Source: Duganella sp. BuS-21
GTDB lineage: Bacteria; Pseudomonadota; Gammaproteobacteria; Burkholderiales; Burkholderiaceae_D
Direction: 5' to 3'
Length of the DNA: 64,000 bases
Assembly (NCBI GenBank): GCA_041874725.1
Contig: CP097466.1
Location: 372,001-436,000 of the forward strand
A model generated the notes under the pieces. It ran no database searches and was not told where the DNA came from. It saw only the letters and a program-made list of their open reading frames with translations. Position 1 is the first letter of the stretch; each line of letters begins with the position of its first letter. The translations under genes and the position numbers were made by a program. Shown here one piece after another: positions 7,262 through 17,214 of the stretch.

Positions 7262-8437
7262 GTGGAAAACAAACAAGAACTGCCTATCTTGATCGCTGGC
7301 GGGGGTATAGGCGGATTCGCTACCGCTTTGTGTCTCTGCAGGCAAGGGCGCCAAGTACGGCTGTTTGAGCAGGCACCGGAGATCAAGGAAATCGGTGCAG
7401 GCATACAGATTGGACCCAATGCGTTCTACATCTTCGAACGTCTCGGACTCACCGCGGCGGTGCTGGCTAAGGCCTCATTGCCACAGACGCTGAAGATGAT
7501 GGATGGCATTACTGGTGAGGAAGTGACGTCCATTCCCTTGGATGATGCCTTCCTCAAGCGATTTACCCATCCGTATGCGCTGATCCATCGTGCCGACCTG
7601 CACCGTATTTTTGTCGACGCCTGTGCTGGTCTCCCAGGGCTTGAGGTTATCACCGGCGTGAAGGTGCGAGGTTATACCGACCTCGGTGACTCCGTCATCG
7701 TACATTCCGATCAGGGCGACCACACTGGCTCCGCGCTGATAGGCGCGGACGGTTTGTGGTCCGCGGTTCGCTCGCAACTTATCGGTGACGGTGCGCCGCG
7801 GGTTTCCGGTCACATCGCATATCGAGCCGTATTGCCAACCGCCGATGTTCCTGAAGATCTGCGTTCAAACAGCATGACCCTCTGGGCTGGTGCGAAGACC
7901 CATTTGGTTCAGTATCCATTACGAAACGGTGAACTCTTTAACCTAGTCGCTGTTTTTCACAGCGATAAGTACGTCGAAGGCTGGGATACACATGGCGATC
8001 CGGAAGAACTTAAATTCCGTTTCCGTGACGCCGCCCCACCGGTTAAAGCTCTACTACAAAAGATTGATTCATGGCGCATGTGGGTTCTATGTGATCGCGA
8101 TCCGATCAAGAACTGGTCTTCGGGCAACGTAACCCTGCTCGGCGATGCTGCCCACCCCATGTTGCAATACATGGCGCAAGGCGCATGCATGGCAATGGAA
8201 GACGCTGTCGTTCTGGCTGAGGAAATGGGGCGGTCCGACACGAGTATCGCCGATGCATTCGTACGCTACCAGGACCGACGGTACATGCGTACCGGCAAAG
8301 TGCAGATGAGTGCACGCCTGTATGGCGAGTTCTATCACGCTGCCGGTGTTAACCGTGAACTGCGCAATCAGTTCCTGCAGGCGCGTACGGAAAGCCAGAC
8401 TCTAGACAGCATGGCGTGGTTGTACAACGGCATCTAA
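7262..8437 (+). CDS. 3-Hydroxybenzoate 6-monooxygenase (FAD-dependent)
   Basis: A 391-residue class A flavoprotein hydroxylase expected to convert 3-hydroxybenzoate to gentisate with NADH and O2. It shows the FAD-binding GGGIGGFATALCLCRQG, the DG motif (GADGLWSAVR) and the GD motif (LLGDAAHPMLQYMAQGACMA). EIGAGIQIGPNAFYIFERLG and a C-terminal LYNGI are typical of the 3HB6H/salicylate hydroxylase group. The start is GTG 7262 with AGGAG 8 bases upstream. It is the first gene of an operon ending at the hydratase pair. A salicylate 5-hydroxylase would be multicomponent, so 3-hydroxybenzoate is the best substrate guess. Confidence 0.85.
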   Translation: MENKQELPILIAGGGIGGFATALCLCRQGRQVRLFEQAPEIKEIGAGIQIGPNAFYIFERLGLTAAVLAKASLPQTLKMMDGITGEEVTSIPLDDAFLKRFTHPYALIHRADLHRIFVDACAGLPGLEVITGVKVRGYTDLGDSVIVHSDQGDHTGSALIGADGLWSAVRSQLIGDGAPRVSGHIAYRAVLPTADVPEDLRSNSMTLWAGAKTHLVQYPLRNGELFNLVAVFHSDKYVEGWDTHGDPEELKFRFRDAAPPVKALLQKIDSWRMWVLCDRDPIKNWSSGNVTLLGDAAHPMLQYMAQGACMAMEDAVVLAEEMGRSDTSIADAFVRYQDRRYMRTGKVQMSARLYGEFYHAAGVNRELRNQFLQARTESQTLDSMAWLYNGI

Positions 8438-8473
8438 CGTACTCCCCATATTTTGCGAAAGGATAGCAACATC

Positions 8474-9349
8474 ATGAAGATCTGCCGATTTGGAGACAAC
8501 CGTCTTGGAATCCTAGACGGAGACAAGGTGCGCGACGTTACTCCAGCGCTTGCCGTACTGCCGACTTGCCAATACCCACTGCCCCAGCATGACCTGCTGA
8601 TCGCCCACCTCGACGCCGTGCGCGCGCGTATTTTTGAAATTGCTGCCGATGCGCCAATCGTCGCCGATGCGGACCTTACGCTGCTGAGCCCTGTTGCAAA
8701 TCCGGGTAAGATCATCGCCGCACCGGTCAACTACCAAAAGCATTTGAAAGAAGTGCTCGATAGTCCCGCGCTGCACCATGACAACCAGATCAACCATATC
8801 CAACGCGCCGGGCTGTTTCTTAAGGCGCCAAGCTCTCTCGTTGGTGCGGCTGATGGTGTAGCGCTCATCAAGCTCGACCGGCGCAATGACCATGAAGTTG
8901 AGCTCGCGGTCGTCATTGGACGCACGGCGTCGAACGTGCGGGAAGAGGAGGCCCTTTCCTATGTCGCAGGCTATTGTATCGGTCTTGATATCACCATTCG
9001 CGGACCAGAAGAGCGCAGCTTCCGCAAGTCGCCCGACTCTTATACTGTATTAGGGCCTTGGCTCGTCACCACCGACGAGCTTTCCAATCCCGGCACACTT
9101 GGTTTTTCGATTCAGGTAAACGGCGAGGTACGACAACAGTCGAACACGTCCGATCTTATCCTGGGTGTCGAACAGCTGATCGCCTTTGCCTCGTCGTTCT
9201 ATACCCTTCACCCGGGGGACGTGATTATTACCGGTACACCGGAGGGCGTCGGCTCGATCCAGCCTGGGGACAGCATGCTGGCGCAGATGGACGGTATTGG
9301 ACAGATGCGCGTGGAAGTGCGTGCCGCACCCCAGCCAGTCGGGAGGTGA
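8474..9349 (+). CDS. hbzF: Maleylpyruvate (or fumarylpyruvate) hydrolase, FAH family
   Basis: A 291-residue member of the fumarylacetoacetate hydrolase superfamily. Metal-site residues are recognisable in NDHEVELAVVIGR and in GYCIGLDITIRGPEERSFRK. In the gentisate pathway the enzyme splits the ring-cleavage product into pyruvate plus maleate or fumarate. No maleylpyruvate isomerase gene is present and a maleate-hydratase-like pair follows, so direct cleavage of maleylpyruvate (HbzF-type) is the better reading. ATG 8474 was chosen over an earlier frame start at 8453 because it gives the normal MKICRFGDNRLG opening. The dioxygenase gene begins one base after the stop. Confidence 0.8.
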   Translation: MKICRFGDNRLGILDGDKVRDVTPALAVLPTCQYPLPQHDLLIAHLDAVRARIFEIAADAPIVADADLTLLSPVANPGKIIAAPVNYQKHLKEVLDSPALHHDNQINHIQRAGLFLKAPSSLVGAADGVALIKLDRRNDHEVELAVVIGRTASNVREEEALSYVAGYCIGLDITIRGPEERSFRKSPDSYTVLGPWLVTTDELSNPGTLGFSIQVNGEVRQQSNTSDLILGVEQLIAFASSFYTLHPGDVIITGTPEGVGSIQPGDSMLAQMDGIGQMRVEVRAAPQPVGR

Positions 9350-9350
9350 T

Positions 9351-10433
9351 ATGAACGACGATCTGGCATCGCGCCGCGCAATGCTTTTTGAACGTCTGGA
9401 CAGTGTCGATACCGCTCCCCTCTGGGCGGTCATGTCGAAACTGGTTACGCCGAAACCTCAGCCACGCTCAGTCCCGGCAAAATGGTCCTATGCGCAAATG
9501 CGGGATCTGCTTCTCGAGGCCGGCGTTCTGATCACTGCCAAGGAGGCGGAACGGCGCGTGCTGATACTGGAGAATCCCGGTCTGCGCGGCCATTCGCAAA
9601 TCACACAGAGCCTCTACGCTGGCTTGCAGTTGATCATGCCTGGCGAAATCGCCCCGAGCCACCGGCATGCCGCCGCCGCGCTGCGTTTCGTCATCGAAGG
9701 CGAAGGCGGGTATACCGCAGTCGACGGAGAGCGCATTTCAATGCAGCCTGGTGACTTCATCCTCACGCCGTCGTGGACATTTCACGACCATGGTAATGCG
9801 GGAGACGTCCCGGTAATCTGGCTCGACGGGCTCGACGTTCCGATCGTTAACATGTTCGATGCGAGCTTTGCCCAATCTTATCCCGACGGCGACACGCAAG
9901 CCGTTACGCGTCCGGAAGGTGACGCTTTAGCACGCTTCGGTTGCAACTTGGTGCCCCTTGAATATACGCCGGCAGGACAATCCTCTCCGGTTTTTCACTA
10001 TCCATATGCTCGCACACTGGCCGCACTGAACCAATTGGAAAAGCAGGGGAACTGGGATCGTTGGCACGGCATTAAGCTGCAGTACACCAACCCTATCAAC
10101 GGTGCGTATCCAATGCCGACGATGGCTGCGTTTATCCAAAAGCTCAAGGCTGGTTTCGACGGCGCACGTTATCGCTCTACCGACGCCACTGTGTACTGTG
10201 TAAAGGACGGAAGCGGTTACACGATGATAGGCGAGACGCGGATCGAGTGGAGGCAGGGCGACGTTTTTGTTACCCCTTCATGGGCTTACGTTGCTCACCA
10301 TGCTAGTACGGATACGGTACTGTTCAGCTTTTCGGATCGAGCGGCGCAAAAGGCACTGGGTTTGTGGCGCGAAGAATATGCAGAAGAGCCCAGCGGCGGA
10401 AGTTCATCGGCGGAGGAGATATGCCGTCCCTGA
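9351..10433 (+). CDS. Gentisate 1,2-dioxygenase
   Basis: A 360-residue bicupin Fe(II) dioxygenase that opens gentisate to maleylpyruvate. The first cupin contains [20 protein letters not shown], with the HRH iron-ligand motif, and [20 protein letters not shown]; the second contains [20 protein letters not shown]. Length is normal. The start ATG 9351 sits behind GGGAGGTG. The C-terminus overlaps the hydratase large-subunit gene by 13 bases, indicating a tightly packed operon. Confidence 0.93.
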   Translation: MNDDLASRRAMLFERLDSVDTAPLWAVMSKLVTPKPQPRSVPAKWSYAQMRDLLLEAGVLITAKEAERRVLILENPGLRGHSQITQSLYAGLQLIMPGEIAPSHRHAAAALRFVIEGEGGYTAVDGERISMQPGDFILTPSWTFHDHGNAGDVPVIWLDGLDVPIVNMFDASFAQSYPDGDTQAVTRPEGDALARFGCNLVPLEYTPAGQSSPVFHYPYARTLAALNQLEKQGNWDRWHGIKLQYTNPINGAYPMPTMAAFIQKLKAGFDGARYRSTDATVYCVKDGSGYTMIGETRIEWRQGDVFVTPSWAYVAHHASTDTVLFSFSDRAAQKALGLWREEYAEEPSGGSSSAEEICRP

Positions 10434-11818
10434 CCCTGTTCGAAAAACTCTGGTGCAGGCACGTCGTACATGAGCCAGAAGATGGGCCTGCCCTAGTTTA
10501 TATCGATCGCCAGCTTGTATACGAAGTGACAAGTCCGCAGGCGTTTGAGGGACTGCGTGAAGCGAACCGCACAGTACGCCGGAGCGATACGGTGCTGGCG
10601 ACCGCCGACCACAATGTGCCGACAACGTCTCGGAGTATCCCGATGCGCGACGAGATGGCAGTGCGACAGGTGGCAGCGCTCGAGGCAAACTGTCGTCAGT
10701 TCGGAATCCGCCTGTTTGGCCTGGCAGATCGTCGGCAAGGCATTGTGCATGTCATGGGTGCGGAACAGGGAGCGACCTTGCCGGGGATGACAGTCATTTG
10801 CGGTGATTCGCATACCTCCACCCATGGTGCGTTCGGTGCCTTGGCCTGGGGAGTAGGGACATCGGAAGTGGAGCATGCGCTGGCGACACAGTGTCTTTGG
10901 GTCACACGCCCACGAACGATGCGTGTGGTCTTTGAAGGCCCACTACCAAAGTCCTGCGTCGCAAAGGATATGGCACTAGCCATGATCGGCCATATTGGCA
11001 GCGGTGGTGCCAGCGGTTATGCAATTGAATTCGCTGGTGCGGCAGTTGCAAGCTTGAGCATGGAAGGGCGCATGACCCTGTGCAATATGGCTGTGGAAGC
11101 AGGTGCGCGTTTTGGGCTGGTTGCAGTCGACGAGACCACGATCCGCTACCTTCATGGCCGTCCCTTTGTGCCATCTGGGGAAGCATGGCTCTCTGCCACC
11201 GCGTATTGGAGTTCTCTGCATAGCGACGAGGGGGCCTGCTACGACCGCGAGGTGCATATCGATGCAACGCGCATCGTTCCGTTGGTTACCTGGGGCAATT
11301 CACCTGACATGGTACTGCCAGTTGACGGTCATATTCCTGATCCGGCGTTGGAGCCCGATCCGGTACGCAGAGCAAGCCTCCAGAAGGCTCTCGCATACAT
11401 GGACCTCTCTCCGGGAACAAGGATTGGGGACATCGCGGTCGACAAAGTTTTCATTGGCTCATGTACCAATGGGCGGATAGAGGATCTACGGGAAGCGGCC
11501 GACATCGTACGCGGAAGGCAAGTCGCGTCCAGCGTTCGGCTGGCATTGGTGGTTCCCGGCTCAGGACTCGTCAAGGCACAGGCTGAACAGGAAGGTCTTG
11601 ATCTCATCTTCAAAAGCGCGGGATTCGAATGGCGGGAACCTGGCTGTTCGATGTGCCTGGGCATGAACGAAGACCGGCTCAGTCCCGGGGAACGTTGTGC
11701 CTCAACTTCGAACCGCAATTTCGAAGGCCGTCAGGGACCCGGTGGACGTACGCATCTGGTCAGTCCAGGAATGGCGGCTGCAGCCGCAATCGCAGGCCAT
11801 TTTGTGAGCATTGCATGA
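10421..11818 (+). CDS. hbzI: Maleate hydratase large subunit (LeuC/aconitase family)
   Basis: A 465-residue LeuC-type [4Fe-4S] hydro-lyase subunit. The cluster cysteines are visible in [13 protein letters not shown] and in [10 protein letters not shown] (CxxC). Other family marks are [20 protein letters not shown] and [20 protein letters not shown]. LeuC normally serves leucine synthesis, but this copy follows gentisate dioxygenase and a maleylpyruvate hydrolase. HbzIJ of Pseudomonas alcaligenes is a LeuCD-like maleate hydratase acting at this point, making D-malate. I infer that role; the alternative is a displaced isopropylmalate or citraconate hydratase. ATG 10421 follows GGAGGAGAT. Confidence 0.75.
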   Translation: MPSLTLFEKLWCRHVVHEPEDGPALVYIDRQLVYEVTSPQAFEGLREANRTVRRSDTVLATADHNVPTTSRSIPMRDEMAVRQVAALEANCRQFGIRLFGLADRRQGIVHVMGAEQGATLPGMTVICGDSHTSTHGAFGALAWGVGTSEVEHALATQCLWVTRPRTMRVVFEGPLPKSCVAKDMALAMIGHIGSGGASGYAIEFAGAAVASLSMEGRMTLCNMAVEAGARFGLVAVDETTIRYLHGRPFVPSGEAWLSATAYWSSLHSDEGACYDREVHIDATRIVPLVTWGNSPDMVLPVDGHIPDPALEPDPVRRASLQKALAYMDLSPGTRIGDIAVDKVFIGSCTNGRIEDLREAADIVRGRQVASSVRLALVVPGSGLVKAQAEQEGLDLIFKSAGFEWREPGCSMCLGMNEDRLSPGERCASTSNRNFEGRQGPGGRTHLVSPGMAAAAAIAGHFVSIA

Positions 11819-12459
11819 GACCATTCATCTCTTTCACAGGCGTCGTGGCACCCATTGATCGGGCGAATGTCGACACCGACGCGATCCTGCCCAAACAGTT
11901 CATGAAGTCGATTCGCCGAACGGGCTTCGGAGACAACCTGTTTGACGAATGGCGATATCTGGACTACGGCGAACCCGGCGCGGATTGTACCGCGCGCCCG
12001 CGTAACCAGGCATTCACTCTGAATCAGGAGCCGTATCGCGATGCATCCATTCTCCTCGCCCGAGACAACTTCGGATGCGGATCAAGCCGCGAACACGCAC
12101 CGTGGGCACTCAGAGACTATGGTATCCGGGCAATCATCGCCCCCAGCTTCGGCGACATCTTTTTCATTAACGTCATCAAAAACGGCCTCCTGCCGATCGT
12201 GCTTCCGGCGGCACACGTAGACGCATTGTTTGCGGACGTGCTCGCTGCACCGGGTGTGCGGTTGAGTATAGACCTTGAGGATGAAACCGTAACGATTGAG
12301 GGCGACAAGGCATTGAAGTTCAGTTTCAGCCCCTACTGGAAAAGCGTTCTGCTTGAGGGATTGGACGAAATCGACTTGACCATGAAATTGCAGGCCCAAA
12401 TTGAAGCCTACGAGCTCAGGCGCAAGGAACTTGAACCATGGCTCTTTGCCGCCGAATAG
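11815..12459 (+). CDS. hbzJ: Maleate hydratase small subunit (LeuD family)
   Basis: A 214-residue LeuD-type small subunit, start overlapping the large-subunit stop by four bases (ATGA). Hallmarks are [38 protein letters not shown] and [20 protein letters not shown]. The C-terminus [20 protein letters not shown]...EPWLF differs from ordinary LeuD and matches the remnant at 19159-19269. It would form the heterodimer that hydrates maleate. It ends the enzyme part of the operon; a porin gene follows after 80 bases. Confidence 0.78.
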   Translation: MRPFISFTGVVAPIDRANVDTDAILPKQFMKSIRRTGFGDNLFDEWRYLDYGEPGADCTARPRNQAFTLNQEPYRDASILLARDNFGCGSSREHAPWALRDYGIRAIIAPSFGDIFFINVIKNGLLPIVLPAAHVDALFADVLAAPGVRLSIDLEDETVTIEGDKALKFSFSPYWKSVLLEGLDEIDLTMKLQAQIEAYELRRKELEPWLFAAE

Positions 12460-12539
12460 CGTACTCGAACAGTTCGTGTCGTCAGCGGAAGTTTTCAGCG
12501 CGGCATCGAACGCATCAACTACAAAATGGAGACAAAAAC

Positions 12540-13738
12540 ATGAACAAAATAATTTGTAGCGCTGCCGCGTTAATCTGCTCCTTCGTCGGCCCCCCGGCGC
12601 AGGTCCAGACCGCCGTTCAAATTTACGGTATCGTCGACAGCGCCTTTGCGCACCTCACCAACGTGAATGCGGCCGGTGATTCGATCACCAGGATCCCATC
12701 GCTGACCAGCTCCTTCCCGTCGCGCATCGGCTTCCGCGGCACCGAGGAACTCGGTGGCGGCCTGCAAGCCTTCTTCGTGCTGGAAAACGGTCTTGCCCTC
12801 GACACCGGCACCCAGCAGCAGGGCGGCCGCCTGTTTGGACGCCAGGCCAACGTTGGCATCAAGGGTGCCTGGGGTACGATCACGATCGGCCGCCAGCTGA
12901 ACATGACCTATATCTCGGCCCTGAAGTCCGACGTGCTAGGGCCGAACCTGTTCGCCATCGGCAGCATCGATCCCTACCTGTCGAACGCGCGCAGCGACAA
13001 TGCGATCGGCTACATGGGCAATTTCGGCAGCTTCGTGCTGGGCGCGACCTACAGCTTCGGACGCGATGCCTCGGCGGCCGGCGGCCCTGCCGCAACCAAC
13101 AGCGCCGGCGAAGTGGCGGACAACTCGCAGGCCTGCCGCCAGCACACTGGCCTGGTCGGCTACGAGACGGAAGCCTGGGGCCTGAACGCCTCCTACGACC
13201 GCTTGAACGGCAATGTCGGCGAGGCCGGCGGACTGACCAGCAACGCCAACACCGCCATCCGCACTACGGTCAACGGCTATGTGATGTTCGGCCCAACCAA
13301 GCTGGGCACGGGCGTGGTCGACCGCGAGACGAACGCCCGTACCAGCCGCTCCGACTCCGACCTGTACTACCTCCGCGTCAGCCACCCGATCGGCGCGTTC
13401 GTCGTCGACGCCCAGGTGGCGCGTCGCGACACCAAGAACTCGGAAACGACGTCAACATGTTCGTCGCTCGCCTGACCTATACGATGTCGAAGCGCACCTT
13501 CATCTATAAGGCGCATGGCCGGATGGACAACAAGGGCGCGTCGGCGGTGTCGCTGGATGCAAGCGGGACTGTTGGCGCGGGTCTGGCTCAAAACGGTTTC
13601 ATGGCCGGCTTGCGTCACCACTTCTACGGCCAATTCGACTGGAACGTTGATCGTTTCGCCGTAGTCCGCGCGCTGGCATTAGCAATGCGCAGCCATGCCG
13701 GCTTAGTCCATATGAAACCAAAACAGGAGACAACATGA
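12540..13738 (+). pseudogene. Gram-negative porin, frameshifted and without its normal stop
   Basis: A Burkholderiales general porin that would let small aromatic acids through the outer membrane. The first frame (12540-13475) has a signal peptide (MNKIICSAAALICSFVG...) and porin landmarks such as SRIGFRGTEELGGGLQAFF and GRQANVGIKGAWGTITIGRQ. At about 13443 one base is missing: restoring a G changes SETTSTC to SGNDVNMFVARLTY, which continues in frame 13457-13738. That frame reaches MAGLRHHF, the usual porin C-terminus, but the stop codon there reads TAC and translation would run 37 codons further. Two independent lesions argue against a sequencing error alone. Confidence 0.85.
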
Positions 13739-13759
13739 CACCACATACGGGAGGCGGCC

Positions 13760-14638
13760 ATGATCGGTAACCTCATTGGCAACTGCATCGGCGTGCTCTT
13801 CGACGGCATCGCCTATGGCAGCCTGCTCTTCCTGATCAGCGTCGGCCTCTCGGTGACGATGGGCCTGATGAACTTCATTAACCTGGCGCACGGCGCCTTT
13901 GCGATGGTCGGCGGCTATGTCTGCGTGACCCTGCTGCAAAAAATGGGCATGCCTTTCTTGGCGACCTTGCCGCTGGCCTTCATCGCCGCCGCCGTGATCG
14001 GCCTGGTGCTCGAGCGCACCCTGTACCGCCAGCTCTACCAGGCGACGCACCTCGACCAGGTGCTGTTCTCGATCGGCCTGACCTTCATGGCCGTGGCGGG
14101 CGCTACTTTTCTCTTCGGCCCGACCCAGCAGCCGGTCAATCTGCCGGACTGGCTGCGCGGCCAGGTGCACGTGCTGGGCCTGGACCTCGGTACCTACCGC
14201 CTGTTCCTGATTGCGGTCGTGGTGCTGGTCACGCTGGCGCTGTACCTGCTGATCGAGCGTACCCGTTTCGGCGCCCAGATCCGCGCTTCGGTCGACAACC
14301 AGACCGCCGCGGCAGGCCTGGGCATCAACGTCAGCCGCGTCTTCAGCCTGACCTTCGCCCTCGGCTCCGGCTTGGCCGGTCTCGGCGCCGGCCTGGGCAT
14401 CGACGTGCTGGGCCTGGACCCGAGCTTCCCCGTCAAGTACATGGTCTACTTTCTGCTGGCCGTGGCCGTGGGTGGCGCCGGTTCCATCAAGGGGCCGCTG
14501 ATCGCGGGCCTGATCCTCGGCGTGTTCGATGTCGCCGGCAAATACTATGTGCCGGAAGTGGGCGCCTTCGTGATCTACACGCTGATGGTCGTCCTGTTGA
14601 TCCTGTTCCCGTATGGCCTCGTACGGAGGAAAGCATGA
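13760..14638 (+). CDS. livH: Branched-chain-type ABC permease, LivH family (first operon)
   Basis: A 292-residue inner-membrane permease of the hydrophobic amino-acid/aromatic-acid uptake (HAAT) family. Many hydrophobic spans are present, along with MGLMNFINLAHGAFAMVGGY near the N-terminus and the cytoplasmic-loop signature AVAVGGAGSIKGPLIAGLI. A GGGAGG site precedes the ATG. It opens a four-gene block with overlapping starts and stops, with the binding protein last. The position behind a gentisate operon suggests uptake of an aromatic acid rather than leucine; that part is inference. Confidence 0.88.
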   Translation: MIGNLIGNCIGVLFDGIAYGSLLFLISVGLSVTMGLMNFINLAHGAFAMVGGYVCVTLLQKMGMPFLATLPLAFIAAAVIGLVLERTLYRQLYQATHLDQVLFSIGLTFMAVAGATFLFGPTQQPVNLPDWLRGQVHVLGLDLGTYRLFLIAVVVLVTLALYLLIERTRFGAQIRASVDNQTAAAGLGINVSRVFSLTFALGSGLAGLGAGLGIDVLGLDPSFPVKYMVYFLLAVAVGGAGSIKGPLIAGLILGVFDVAGKYYVPEVGAFVIYTLMVVLLILFPYGLVRRKA

Positions 14639-15687
14639 ACGCTTATTCCACCTGGGCTTTGAAAGCCAAGAACGCCGCAGGCGCCCCTCAACCTGAAGCG
14701 CTGACCGCCATGGACACGTCCGCCCTGCGCCTGCCGAACGACCGCTGGAAGCCGCTCGAGATCGTGTTCTGGCTGCTGTCGGTGGCCTCGTACTTCCTCT
14801 TCCCGGACTACCTGGTCCTGATCAGCCAGATCATGATCGTCGGGCTGTTCGCGCTGTCGCTCGATCTAATCCTGGGCTATGCGGGCATCGTGTCGCTCGG
14901 CCATGCGGCCTTCTTCGGGCTCGGCGCCTATACGGCCGGCCTGCTGTCGGTGCACGGATGGGGTGAACCGGTTTCCGGGATACTGGCGGCCGCACTCGTT
15001 GCCGGTATCGTCGGCTACATCGTGAGTTACCTCGTCGTGCGCGGCCAGGATCTGACGCGCCTGATGGTCACGCTCGGCGTCGGCCTGATGCTGTTCGAGG
15101 CCGCGAACAAGGCTGCCTTTATCACCGGCGGCGTCGACGGCCTGTCGGGGATGGCTACCGGGAAGCTGTTCGGGGTGTTCGAATTCGACCTGTTCGGCAA
15201 GACCGCTTTCTGGTACAGCTTCGGCGTGCTGTTCATCCTGTTCGTGGCGCTGCGCCGGCTGGTCAATTCTCCTTTCGGCTTATCGCTGCGCGGTATTCGG
15301 GACGGCGGCCGGCGCATGCCGGCGATCGGCGCCAACGTCAACCTCCGCCTGAAAGCCATCTTCACGATCGGCGCGGTCGTGGCCGGCGTGGCGGGAGCGC
15401 TGCTGGCACAGACAACCCAATTCGTGGGCCTGGACGTACTCGGATTTCCGCGCTCGGCGGAACTCGTGATCATGCTGGTGCTGGGCGGTACCGGACGAAT
15501 GTACGGGGCGCTGATCGGCGCGGCCGTGTTCATGGTGGCGCAGGACAAGATCTCCGGTCTCGATCCAGCCTACTGGCAGTTCTACATCGGCCTGTTCCTG
15601 GTACTGATCGTGCTGTTCGCACGCGGCGGCATCATGGGCGGCGCAGAGAAGATCACGGCCCGTTTCAAACGTAAGGAGGTAGCATGA
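14635..15687 (+). CDS. livM: Branched-chain-type ABC permease, LivM family (first operon)
   Basis: A 350-residue permease partner of LivH. It has an N-terminal extension of about 40 polar residues before the first membrane span (IVFWLLSVASYFLFPDYLV). The family signature is GYAGIVSLGHAAFFGLGAYT, followed by VLGGTGRMYGALIGAAVFM in the coupling loop. The start overlaps the livH stop as ATGA, and its own stop overlaps the livG start the same way, so the subunits are likely translated together. Confidence 0.88.
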   Translation: MNAYSTWALKAKNAAGAPQPEALTAMDTSALRLPNDRWKPLEIVFWLLSVASYFLFPDYLVLISQIMIVGLFALSLDLILGYAGIVSLGHAAFFGLGAYTAGLLSVHGWGEPVSGILAAALVAGIVGYIVSYLVVRGQDLTRLMVTLGVGLMLFEAANKAAFITGGVDGLSGMATGKLFGVFEFDLFGKTAFWYSFGVLFILFVALRRLVNSPFGLSLRGIRDGGRRMPAIGANVNLRLKAIFTIGAVVAGVAGALLAQTTQFVGLDVLGFPRSAELVIMLVLGGTGRMYGALIGAAVFMVAQDKISGLDPAYWQFYIGLFLVLIVLFARGGIMGGAEKITARFKRKEVA

Positions 15688-16436
15688 CGAATACCCTGCG
15701 TACCGAAGGCCTCTCGAAACAGTGGGGCGGCTTCAAGGCGAATACCGACATCTCGCTCAACTTCGAACCGGGCGCGCGCCATGCGCTGATCGGCCCGAAT
15801 GGCGCCGGCAAGACCACTTTCATCAACCTACTGACCGGCGGCTTCGCGCCGACAAGCGGCGCGGTCTACCTCGGCGGCGAGAACATTACGAAGCTGTCGC
15901 AGCACCAGCGCGTCAAGCTCGGCATGACGCGCACCTTCCAGATCAACACGCTGTTCGCTGGCATGACGGTACTCGAGTCCGTCGTGCTAGCGATCTGCGA
16001 ACGCCGCGGCCTGCAAAAGGTGTGGTGGAAGACGGTCGAGAAACATGACGAGGTGGTGGCGGAAGCGATGGAACTACTGGCCACGCTGAAGCTGACGAAG
16101 GAGGCGAACTCCATCACGCGCAGCATGGCCTACGGCAAGCAGCGCCTGGTCGAGATCGCGCTGGCGCTGGCGACGAAACCGGAGATCCTGCTGCTGGACG
16201 AACCGGCGGCGGGCATCCCCTCCGCCGAGAGCAAGGAACTGTTCGAAGTGATCGCTGGCCTGCCGCGCGACGTGACTGTAGTCTTCATCGAACACGACAT
16301 GGGCCTGGTGTTCCGCTTTGCCGACCGCATCACGGTGCTGGTGGGCGGCAAGGTGCTGACCGAAGGGACGCCGGAAGAGATTGCCGCCGACCCGCGCGTA
16401 AAAGAAGTGTATCTGGGGGAGGCCGAACATGGCTGA
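15684..16436 (+). CDS. livG: ABC transporter ATP-binding protein, LivG family (first operon)
   Basis: A 250-residue ATPase. Walker A is GPNGAGKTTF and Walker B is ILLLDEPAAGIP; the signature loop SMAYGKQRLVEIALAL is the relaxed form typical of LivG. The switch histidine is in VVFIEHDMGLVF. It powers the LivHM channel from the cytoplasmic side. The last eight bases overlap the livF start. Confidence 0.9.
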   Translation: MTNTLRTEGLSKQWGGFKANTDISLNFEPGARHALIGPNGAGKTTFINLLTGGFAPTSGAVYLGGENITKLSQHQRVKLGMTRTFQINTLFAGMTVLESVVLAICERRGLQKVWWKTVEKHDEVVAEAMELLATLKLTKEANSITRSMAYGKQRLVEIALALATKPEILLLDEPAAGIPSAESKELFEVIAGLPRDVTVVFIEHDMGLVFRFADRITVLVGGKVLTEGTPEEIAADPRVKEVYLGEAEHG

Positions 16437-17130
16437 ATTGCTGGCATTGGACAAGGTCACCGCCGGCTACGGCGAATCGATCGTCCTGGAGGACGTGTCG
16501 TTCACGATGAACGAGGGCGACAGCCTGGCGCTATTGGGCCGCAATGGCGTCGGCAAGACCAGCCTGCTGGTGACGCTGATAGGCCTGACGCGCCTGCACA
16601 AGGGTTCGATCCGCTGGGGCGGGGCCGACATCGCGCGCGTGCCGACCTATAAACGTTCGCGTTCGGGCCTGGGCTGGGTGCCACAGGAACGCCACATGTT
16701 CCCATCGCTGACCGTCGAGGAGCACCTGACCGTCGTCGCCCGTCCCGGTCTCTGGAACCTCGCCAAGATCTACGAGATCTTCCCGCGCCTGCATGAGCGG
16801 CGCGCAAACATGGGCAACCAGCTGTCGGGTGGCGAGCAGCAGATGCTGGCCATCGCTCGCGCCCTGATGACAAATCCGCGCATCCTGTTGCTAGACGAGC
16901 CGATGGAGGGTCTCGCGCCGATTATCGTGCAGGAGCTGGTGCGCGTCATCCGCAAGCTGGTGGCGGAGGAGGGCATGTCAGTGATCGTGGTCGAGCAGCA
17001 TGCGCGCCTGGCGCTGTCACTGACCTCGCGTGGGATCGTGCTGGACCGCGGCCGCATAGTGCATGACTCGGACAGCGCGAGCTTGCTGGCAGATACCGAA
17101 AAATTAGATCGCCTCGTGGCGGTTAGTTAA
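16429..17130 (+). CDS. livF: ABC transporter ATP-binding protein, LivF family (first operon)
   Basis: A 233-residue ATPase, the second nucleotide-binding subunit of the importer. Walker A GRNGVGKTSL, signature LSGGEQQMLAIARAL, Walker B ILLLDEPMEGLAP and switch VIVVEQHARLAL are all intact. The stop at 17130 is followed by an 84-base gap before the binding-protein gene, which has its own strong ribosome-binding site. Confidence 0.9.
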   Translation: MAELLALDKVTAGYGESIVLEDVSFTMNEGDSLALLGRNGVGKTSLLVTLIGLTRLHKGSIRWGGADIARVPTYKRSRSGLGWVPQERHMFPSLTVEEHLTVVARPGLWNLAKIYEIFPRLHERRANMGNQLSGGEQQMLAIARALMTNPRILLLDEPMEGLAPIIVQELVRVIRKLVAEEGMSVIVVEQHARLALSLTSRGIVLDRGRIVHDSDSASLLADTEKLDRLVAVS

Positions 17131-17214
17131 CGGTCTTCAAATCGAAGGTTTCATCAAGTTGCACCGGTTTTCACGAGCGCCCTCGAGCGCACCATAACAT
17201 AGAGGAGATATACC

